Shown here: positions 57,647-64,000 of the stretch, piece by piece | Layout of the letters: every line of letters begins with the position of its first letter | Numbering within the stretch: the stretch's first letter is position 1 | DNA from: Lenzites betulinus | Taxonomy: Eukaryota > Basidiomycota > Agaricomycetes > Polyporales > Polyporaceae | Reading direction: 5' to 3' | DNA: 64,000 nucleotides | NCBI GenBank assembly: GCA_022264855.1 | Contig: JABYQU010000056.1 | Coordinates: 1-64,000 of the forward strand | Translations under genes and position numbers: made by a program | The notes under the pieces: model-generated | The model's input: the letters and a program-made list of their open reading frames with translations, nothing else | The model's database searches: none | Told to the model about the DNA's origin: nothing

Positions 57647-58445
57647 ATGACATCGTACCTGCGGAACTGGTTGTACGCTCAGAATCCGACGACCGCACCA
57701 CCTGCCATCGTCGAGACCTCACCTCCTGCACCCGAGGATGACGAGGACGCCGAGACCGTACATGGGGATGACGATGCGCCGCCTGCATTTCCCGCGCTGA
57801 ACAGTGCTCAGCGCGCAACGGCGACGTCGCCAATGGAGCCTCCGCGGATACTAACGGACGCGCAGCTCATGCCGCCACCACCACCCCCATCCCTCGCAGT
57901 CCGAAAGCCTGGAGTGTCTGGAAGCGCAGGATCGTCGTCGCTGCTGGTACCGCCAACGACAACGAAGCCTCCCCCAAAGCCTGCGAAGAAGGGGAAGGTT
58001 GCACTCGCACCCGGACACGGGCCCCTTGACTGGGCGAGCTTGAAAAAGTCCGGCCAGGACCTCCGTGTACGTTCATTCATCCGTCTTTTGCCACCCGGTG
58101 GTTTCTCATCTCCGACCCAGGGAACAGACACGCTGCTACGAGTGACACCTTCCATGCTTAAGGAGCACAGGACCCGTGAAGATGCGTGGTCGTCGTTCAG
58201 CGGAAAGGTGTACAACCTCACGGCCTACCTGCCGTATCATCCCGGCGGGGAGAAAGAGCTGCTTCGAGTGGCCGGCAGGGACGGTACGAAGCTGTTCGGT
58301 CCGTCTATCCAGCATTACATGTCCATATGATCCGCACTGACTTATGGCGTTTGGGGTCGTGGTGTTGACAGCTGCAACACATGCCTGGGTGAATATTGAC
58401 TACATGCTCGACGAGTGCTTGGTCGGCTTCATGGTATCGGAGTAG
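57647..58445 (+). CDS. Cytochrome b5-domain protein (Irc21-like)
   Basis: ATG 57647 (MTSYLRNWLYAQNPTTAPPA) opens a Pro/Ala-rich disordered N-terminus of about 140 residues. The cytochrome b5 domain follows: MLKEHRTREDAWSSFSGKVY, then NLTAYLPYHPGGEKELLRVA with the first heme histidine in HPGG. The second histidine comes across the last intron in KLFAATHAWVN. The C-terminus NIDYMLDECLVGFMVSE matches the ending of Irc21-type fungal b5 proteins. Introns are 58067-58120 and 58299-58371 (GTCCGT donor); the stop is 58443-58445. No membrane anchor is present, so a soluble protein is expected. Electron partner is unknown. Confidence 0.88.
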
Positions 58446-58895
58446 AACTCATGGCGTCTCTGATGCGGACGCCATTACTTTAATCGTGAATTTAGCATTA
58501 GAACTTGCACAGTCGGATGAGTAGAATAATCACCCTGGAGGCCGCCGTCGTACTGCTGCAGTGATAGAAATATCCAGATACCCATAACAATTAGCATGAT
58601 CGTTTTGTTAAAGCTCGCCGTCTCCAAGATGCGTGCACAGATTTTTGTTAGGATGCCAAGATTCCCAATCGAGTACTGTCACGAACCGTAGAAGCATGGT
58701 GGACGAGAAAGCGCTTCTCAAACTCCGGTCCTTCTGCCACTAGCCACCACGCTGTCGCTGCTCTCGTAATATCCCCTCACCGTCCACCCTCGGCAGTTGT
58801 TGCGCACTGTGCTGATGTTTACAGCTCGTAACTGTAACCGCCGTCTGCGCCTATAAAAAGGCCTGTAGAAATCACGGAAAAATTCGACCGCACTG
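58446..58895. other. Intergenic region with TATA element
   Basis: No gene is seen; it holds the promoter of the next gene (see the TATA entry). Confidence 0.4.
58852..58859 (+). promoter_or_regulatory. TATA box candidate
   Basis: TATAAAAA lies 37 bp before ATG 58896. A start site 25-35 bp downstream would leave almost no 5' UTR, so either the leader is extremely short or the box is not used. Confidence 0.4.
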
Positions 58896-61282
58896 ATGGC
58901 TCTACAAGCAACCGAAAGCTCCCCTGGCCCTCTCAGCCCTCCCACAACTCCTACACTTGACAAGGGCAAGAGGCCGGCATACCAGAACCGCTCGTGGGTT
59001 CGCGGACGTGATCCAGAGCCTATGGACGGCTCACCGGATGGCTCGGAGACTGGGCGCCCATCCCTGCTCAGTCGTCTTGGGTCCTCTGAACCTTCCCTTC
59101 TCAAGAGAATTGCGCCTTCCAAGGAGGCTGCCTCTGAGCCCACCTTGGCGACCCGTATAACCAACCCGGTGGTGGAAGACGAAGGTGAGGAATCGTACGA
59201 TGAAGAGATGGACACGCGCGAGGAGAAGCCGCCTCCGTCCAACGACAGTATCCGGATCAAGTCCGAAGAATCTGTGGGCACTCTACCTCCTTCACCGACC
59301 GCGCAACGGCCTCGCTGGAAATCGGGGGGATCTCGTCCGACTATTGATGTGGTACGTGGCATCCGTTCAATCGAAATGCGCCGCAGAGGGTGATGTGGTC
59401 GCGCGCAGTTCGGAGAGCCGACGTGGGCTGCTGCGACAAGCAAGTCCCCGGAGCCCCCTGGTGATGCAATGACCACAGAAGACGAAGAGTGGAGCCCTAC
59501 TCCTGAGCCGACAGTTGTTGACGAGACCGAAGTCGACGCCCTTCTCGCCGATATTCTCTCCCCGAGCAGACCATCCTCCGCTGCTCCGAAGCAGGACAGG
59601 ATCGCAACTCCACGTGTCGAAGATACAAGACCAGACCTTCAAACAGAGTCTATGGATGCGACGCCCTCTACCCCAGTACCTTCTACGGCTGAAGCTCGTC
59701 CGCCGACCTCCTCAACGTCATCGGGCAATGTACTCGACAAATGCCGCGACCTACTTATACCCGCAATCATGCGTTTCGCTAAACGTCGACGTCCCGATGT
59801 GGACGAGCAGAGTGCTAAACACCGTTTTGTCGCCCGCCTGTCAGATGATCGAACCGCTGAGCTCGTCAAGTTGGCTAGGCAGGTGCGGACCCAGATGGAG
59901 GAGCAGCAGAGAATGGCGCGGAAAAGAGGATGGGATGAAGAACATGATTCTGGGGACACCGGACAGCCTCTGCGGAAGTTACCGCGAAAGGACTCAACGG
60001 GGGCGGAGGACAAGGAGGTGGACGTGCAGCATGATGTGACCATGAGGTCCTCAACGCCGACTATGCCTTACGGCGATACTGCATCTGTCGCGTCTCAGGG
60101 AGAAAGCGGGGTCGCTGCACCCGCTACAGATGTGCAGCCGTCATTTGAAGCTCGTCTAGCGGAGTTGCGTAACCGCTCTAATACGCCCCTGTCTGCTCCT
60201 CCCCCAGCGTACTCCCCCAGCTCTATCACCCGAACTCAACATTCCAGCATCTCACTAGCAGCCCATGTACATTCTGAACTAAGGCAATCAGTCCATTCGA
60301 CAAGCGAGAATCTTCTAAACTCTAGAAGTCCTATGATGTCTGAACGCACGCTGAGCGCTTCCTTGCTTCCCACCCCCTTAGCGTCGGCGACACCTCTCCT
60401 TCCTCATCCGAGGGCACAGTCTCTCGCCTCTGCCCAGACCCAGGACACGTTGCGGTCCTCATCACTAAATTTGTCACACCGAGACCCGGTCACACTACCT
60501 CCAGGGAACATAAAGGACCCTCTGGTGGCACACGACTTGCCTCAAGACGCGATGCAAGAATATCAATACGGGCAAGCACAGACGACGGAGCAAGAACCCT
60601 CAACTCTGGTCCCTGCGTTATGGTCAGCAGACCCTGGAATATCCTCGGCTGGCGTTAAGAACGTCGAGTTCTACGTCGATAACGCGACCTCTTTGGCTAC
60701 AAAACACTGGACATGTCGAAAAAACAAGTTTAGGTCAGTTGCTACTCCACCTTTGCACATACGTTGGGCTTAACATTGGTTCTGTCTGGAGGTTCAGTTT
60801 TGAAGAAAGATACGTCAGAGTGCACCTCCTTTGTCTCCCGGCGGCATCGGTGACGACCACCTATGCGAACCTCCCCGCCAACGCGTCTCGAGAAGATATT
60901 GTGGCCGCTCTGTGGAACATCAAGTCAGAGTGGCCAAGCCCGGGTACGCTCGTCGTGCAGACCGATGTCGATTGCCCAGAGAGTCCATGGACGCCTGTAT
61001 GTGGAACCCAAATACGCAGCGCACTTCCGCTTTGCTGATGAGACTCGCGGACCACGAATTCAGGCCCAGGGATCTGGCCCGCTTGACGTCACCGCAGCCA
61101 TCACGCATGGCCTGAACAAGTTCCGGCTGATCCAGCTTGCGGACATGTCGAGCAAACTGTTCGTCTTCCATGCCGCGGAGCCGACCGAGGAGGAATGCAG
61201 GGCCGTCGGTGAGGAGACGATCGGCTGGTCGCGCGCCCTCACGAAACTGTCCCTGCATACCTCCAAGAGCCCCAGGGAATGA
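58896..61282 (+). CDS. Disordered protein with C-terminal beta-domain (possibly PINIT-like), copy 2
   Basis: ATG 58896 starts MALQATESSPGPLSPPTTPT. About 600 residues of mostly disordered, Ser/Pro/Glu-rich sequence contain one helical island (CRDLLIPAIMRFAKRRRPDV, then RTAELVKLARQVRTQMEEQQ). The C-terminal domain reads SFEERYVRVHLLCLPAASVT, TYANLPANASREDIVAALWN, LYVEPKYAAHFRFADETRGP and GPLDVTAAITHGLNKFRLIQ, then LADMSSKLFVFHAAEPTEEE. Domain order and the DVT...GLNKxR..Q.ADxSSxxFVxH pattern parallel the gene at 53.3-55.4 kb. Near 60990 the frame steps by one base without an evident intron, so an indel, an unusual intron or early decay is possible. The stop is 61280-61282. Function is unknown. 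Confidence 0.6.
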
Positions 61283-62164
61283 CAATGACTGCAGCACGTC
61301 TTTGGATTCCGGCACTGGTCGACCTCTACGCCACCCAACTTGTGTCTCGAGCACATCTGTTGCATCGCCACCGCATTCGTTCTGCCTACCTCGCACACGC
61401 TGTCCTGGCATTCTCGCTCTGCGCAAGCAGGGCGTGTGCCACAGCTGCCACAGCTAACGGCATTCTCGCGCATGCTCCAGGCGAATCACTACGACGGGCG
61501 CGGACCTTTGGAGAAGGACGAGGACGAAGCAGGGACGCAGCGTTTATTTTGGACAGGAGCCTTAGTTGGAGGTGCATGGCGCGCTGGGTAGTGGATACCC
61601 CGTCCATACCGAGCCACCCTGGCCCCTCGGCGCGCCTGCTGCACAACCGCTACGCACGCGTCGACCTGGTACTTGTGGATGGAGGATGGTTTATCTGGGT
61701 ATTGAGGCGGTAGAATGAACAGCACAGTGATGTAACTTCTTACATATTTATGTGACCTCTGAGAAAACTGCTCTTGAGTCGCAATCCCTGCGAGTGGCTC
61801 GTCGTTCAATTTTTTTTTTTTTTTGTTTTTTTTGCGGTCGTCGTTCAATCTCTCATGCAGGCGCCTTCGACTTAGTTTGCAATTTAGCGCGGCGACCGGA
61901 CCGTGATGCGCAGTTGGTACCTCGACTCGGGCCGTCGCTGCCAGTGCGCTTCCCGAGAGTTCGAGTTGAACTTTACCGGTGGCTGCTCTCTCGGAGCGCG
62001 TCGACGCGCTCGCTGACACCTAGCCTTAACGCGTGACGACACACAGTCTCAACATATACGAAACACCACGCGATACACGTACACGACACGACATACGGCT
62101 CTCATACGAGCCTGACTCTCACGCTTAGCCTACATTGGATAGGGCATGAACACAGCAGCACACA
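61283..62164. other. Intergenic region
   Basis: No gene is seen. It contains the T-tract with flanking duplications described separately. Confidence 0.4.
61799..61849 (-). repeat. Isolated poly(T) tract flanked by 12 bp direct repeats
   Basis: TCGTCGTTCAAT occurs at 61799-61810 and again at 61838-61849. Between them lie 14 T, one G, 8 T and GCGG. On the minus strand this is a poly(A) tail flanked by a target-site duplication, the structure expected of a retroposon so truncated that only its tail was inserted. Confidence 0.6.
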
Positions 62165-62980
62165 ATGTGCGGCCCCGCGTTTCTTATGTTTATGGCGACA
62201 CTCGCCGCCATCGTCCTGCTGTACGTGCTTCACCGATCATTTGTAGATATTACTCATAGCATGATCCTATAGCGCTGTGGTGACATTCTCTACACCATTC
62301 ATCCGCGGGCTTTACTTCCTGCGCTCCGACTTTGCGGGAGGGACCACGTTCGGGGTATTAGGATTTTGTAATGACCTTACAGGCACTTGTACGGGAAAAC
62401 AGTGAGTCGTGAAGCACTCCTCCATCGCCGCATGTCATGAAATTGGGGAGCAGACTGGGATATCATCACGAACCACAACTGATCAACCCACTCACCACCG
62501 TCTTGGTTCTATATCCTGTTGGTGTGTGTTATACAGTCGAGTATAACGAATGTCTCTGACAAGCGGACCTTCCCGAATGTAGCTGCCGGCCTCGCTCTGC
62601 TCGGACTCCTCACATTGATACCCGTGGCGTTCTCGCGCAGGGATCGTGGACTTCCATTCGTGCTCTTTGCGCTGCTGTCAACTTTCGCCTTCCTTGCAGC
62701 TGCCGGCGCGTTTGGTGTCACGATGTACCTGTTCACTGTTGCGAGGGATCGTTTCCACGCAGAGGGATTCTCCGCGTCATATGGCCCCTCGGTAGGTCTT
62801 AGCACATGTACACATTGCGATGCTGTCTCACATAGCCTTCACCCGCACTTCGCCATGCAGGTTTGGATTGCTCTTTCTGCTACTGCAGTCATGCTTATCA
62901 TTGCACTCAATGCCGGCTGCGGAACGTGCATCGGCGGGCGACTCGGTCGGCAAGCCCGTCATCTCGTTTACACGTATTGA
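62165..62980 (+). CDS. PalI/Sur7-type (claudin-like) four-helix membrane protein
   Basis: ATG 62165 (MCGPAFLMFMATLAAIVLL) begins in the first membrane helix. The first extracellular loop (STPFIRGLYFLRSDFAGGTT) and its claudin-type signature region (GVLGFCNDLTGTCTGKQ, then LGYHHEPQLINPLTTVLVLY) follow. Three more helices are present: AAGLALLGLLTLIPVAF, GLPFVLFALLSTFAFLAAAG with AFGVTMYLF, and VWIALSATAVMLIIALNAGC. The short tail ends ARHLVYTY at 62980. Five exons join by GT-AG rules. The layout matches the fungal SUR7/PalI family, plasma-membrane proteins linked to eisosomes or to pH sensing (Rim9/PalI). Which of these applies cannot be decided. No long cytosolic PalI tail is present. Confidence 0.82.
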
Positions 62981-64000
62981 ACCGGGAAACCTTCGTGTGC
63001 CGATTGGATTGGCTCGGGAGGTTGTTGAAGGGATATTCTTATTGCTGATTTACATGCAAGCTAGGTTGAAATGGGGTGCGATGTGCCACGGGTCTGTAAA
63101 ATTGTGCTATTCGTAGAATGGGCTGAAACTGCTATACTCAGCAACAGGCCGCCGCTGGAGTTTTCCATTACGCGACAGAATTTCTGGATTATCAATCAAG
63201 ACGAGTCGTACGTACACCTCCAACTTTATTCACTTTTTGAGATGATGCTACGGACTCCGGCCCCTCGTCAGCTTTTGAACGCAATGCAACGGGTACTACA
63301 GTACGCCGCACGCCGCGATCAATCGCAAGCTTCCGCCAATTATGGAGAATGTGTAATGATTCTAGACATCCGCCGTAACCCGAGATACAAGTGACATATC
63401 CATCCCACGGGTCATCTCGTGAAATTCAGTTTCCGGTGCGCGCCCACATCGGAAGGCAATCTTAGTTGCCGACTGACGGCGGGGCGTGGTCTCCGACCAT
63501 TGAATCTGATGCCGCACTGCCAGATAGCTGCCGACGATCCCCCCGGAGCTGGAGGCGCAGAGTACCGTGCCGCGGTGGAGGATCAGACGCAGTGCTCGAC
63601 GTGTCTGTTGCAAACGTCAACATGCTGTGCAGTCGACGGCGGATACCGTACATCTAGGAAAGGCGATGGTGCCGCTGCACTGGTTGGGCATCCACTGATT
63701 GAGCTGCAGGCAGGTGTGTGTTGATACAACATCAGTCGGGGCTGAGCGCTGAGAATGTGTCGTCGATACCCATGGATCGCCGTGGGCGCTTGTTAGCTTC
63801 ACCTGCGGCGGTGGACGTTCAGAACCACCGACGACGCATGAGACCGTCGGCCCATTGTGAGAGCTGTGCTTGGACCTGATATCAGTAAGCTTTCCGGAGT
63901 GTGAGGACCCGCACTCTGATCTTGATCGTTGGGGACAGGCGTAAACAGGCCTGGACACGTGGAAATAGCATCCTCGGCTTAACATATACCGTATGGGGCG
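62981..64000. other. Right end without a convincing gene
   Basis: Open frames up to about 120 codons exist on both strands but lack motifs and splice structure. A gene that starts beyond the window could have an exon here. Confidence 0.4.

Overview
The window is nuclear DNA of a filamentous basidiomycete, an agaricomycete and quite possibly a polypore, although the genus cannot be fixed from the sequence. Genes are split by many 45-65 bp introns with GTRNGT donors and CTNAC-like branch points. Codon use is strongly GC-biased, and the families are typical of Agaricomycetes: a DUF6532 protein, a Tnp2/CACTA-type transposase, a HET protein, F-box proteins, an Adp1-type ABCG transporter, a PalI-like claudin and a Crz1-like zinc-finger factor. 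No operons, CRISPR arrays, rRNA genes or viral genes were seen.

Left end (1-12.2 kb) is accessory and repeat-rich. The first 3.1 kb carry three small alanine-rich genes on the minus strand. They lie inside an island saturated with the hexamer TGCGAC/GTCGCA, about 35 copies against roughly 2 expected. Then follow a DUF6532 gene, a coiled-coil gene of unknown function, and a converging Tnp2-like transposase (6.9-12.2 kb) broken by a 1.3 kb insertion with a short target duplication.

Core block 1 (12.8-22.5 kb) holds an Adp1-like ABC transporter, a pyridoxal-phosphate homeostasis protein (YggS/PROSC family), an intron-bearing tRNA-Arg(CCU) and a ferric reductase. The ferric reductase has three perfect ATCAGATAA sites upstream, the extended motif of iron-responsive GATA repressors. 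A 6.3 kb stretch without a convincing gene (22.5-28.8 kb) precedes a Crz1-like C2H2 transcription factor. A DUF2415 WD40-type protein and a convergent F-box protein follow.

Repeat nest (38.5-41.8 kb): three unrelated inverted-repeat elements sit within 3.3 kb. One has 32 bp perfect terminal inverted repeats ending in a G/C run and holds a spliced ORF. One has about 170 bp arms with a nested 239 bp insertion. One is hAT-like, with an exact 8 bp target duplication.

Core block 2 (42-63 kb) holds a disordered protein, a LINE relic, a single-exon HET gene, the mitochondrial Lon protease, a peroxisomal (SKL-ended) enoyl-CoA hydratase/isomerase, a cytochrome b5-domain protein and a PalI/Sur7-like membrane protein. 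Two disordered proteins whose C-terminal domains resemble each other (possibly PINIT-like) flank the hydratase and cytochrome b5 genes.

All exon structures were read by eye from splice signals and reading frame, so small exons and some starts are uncertain.
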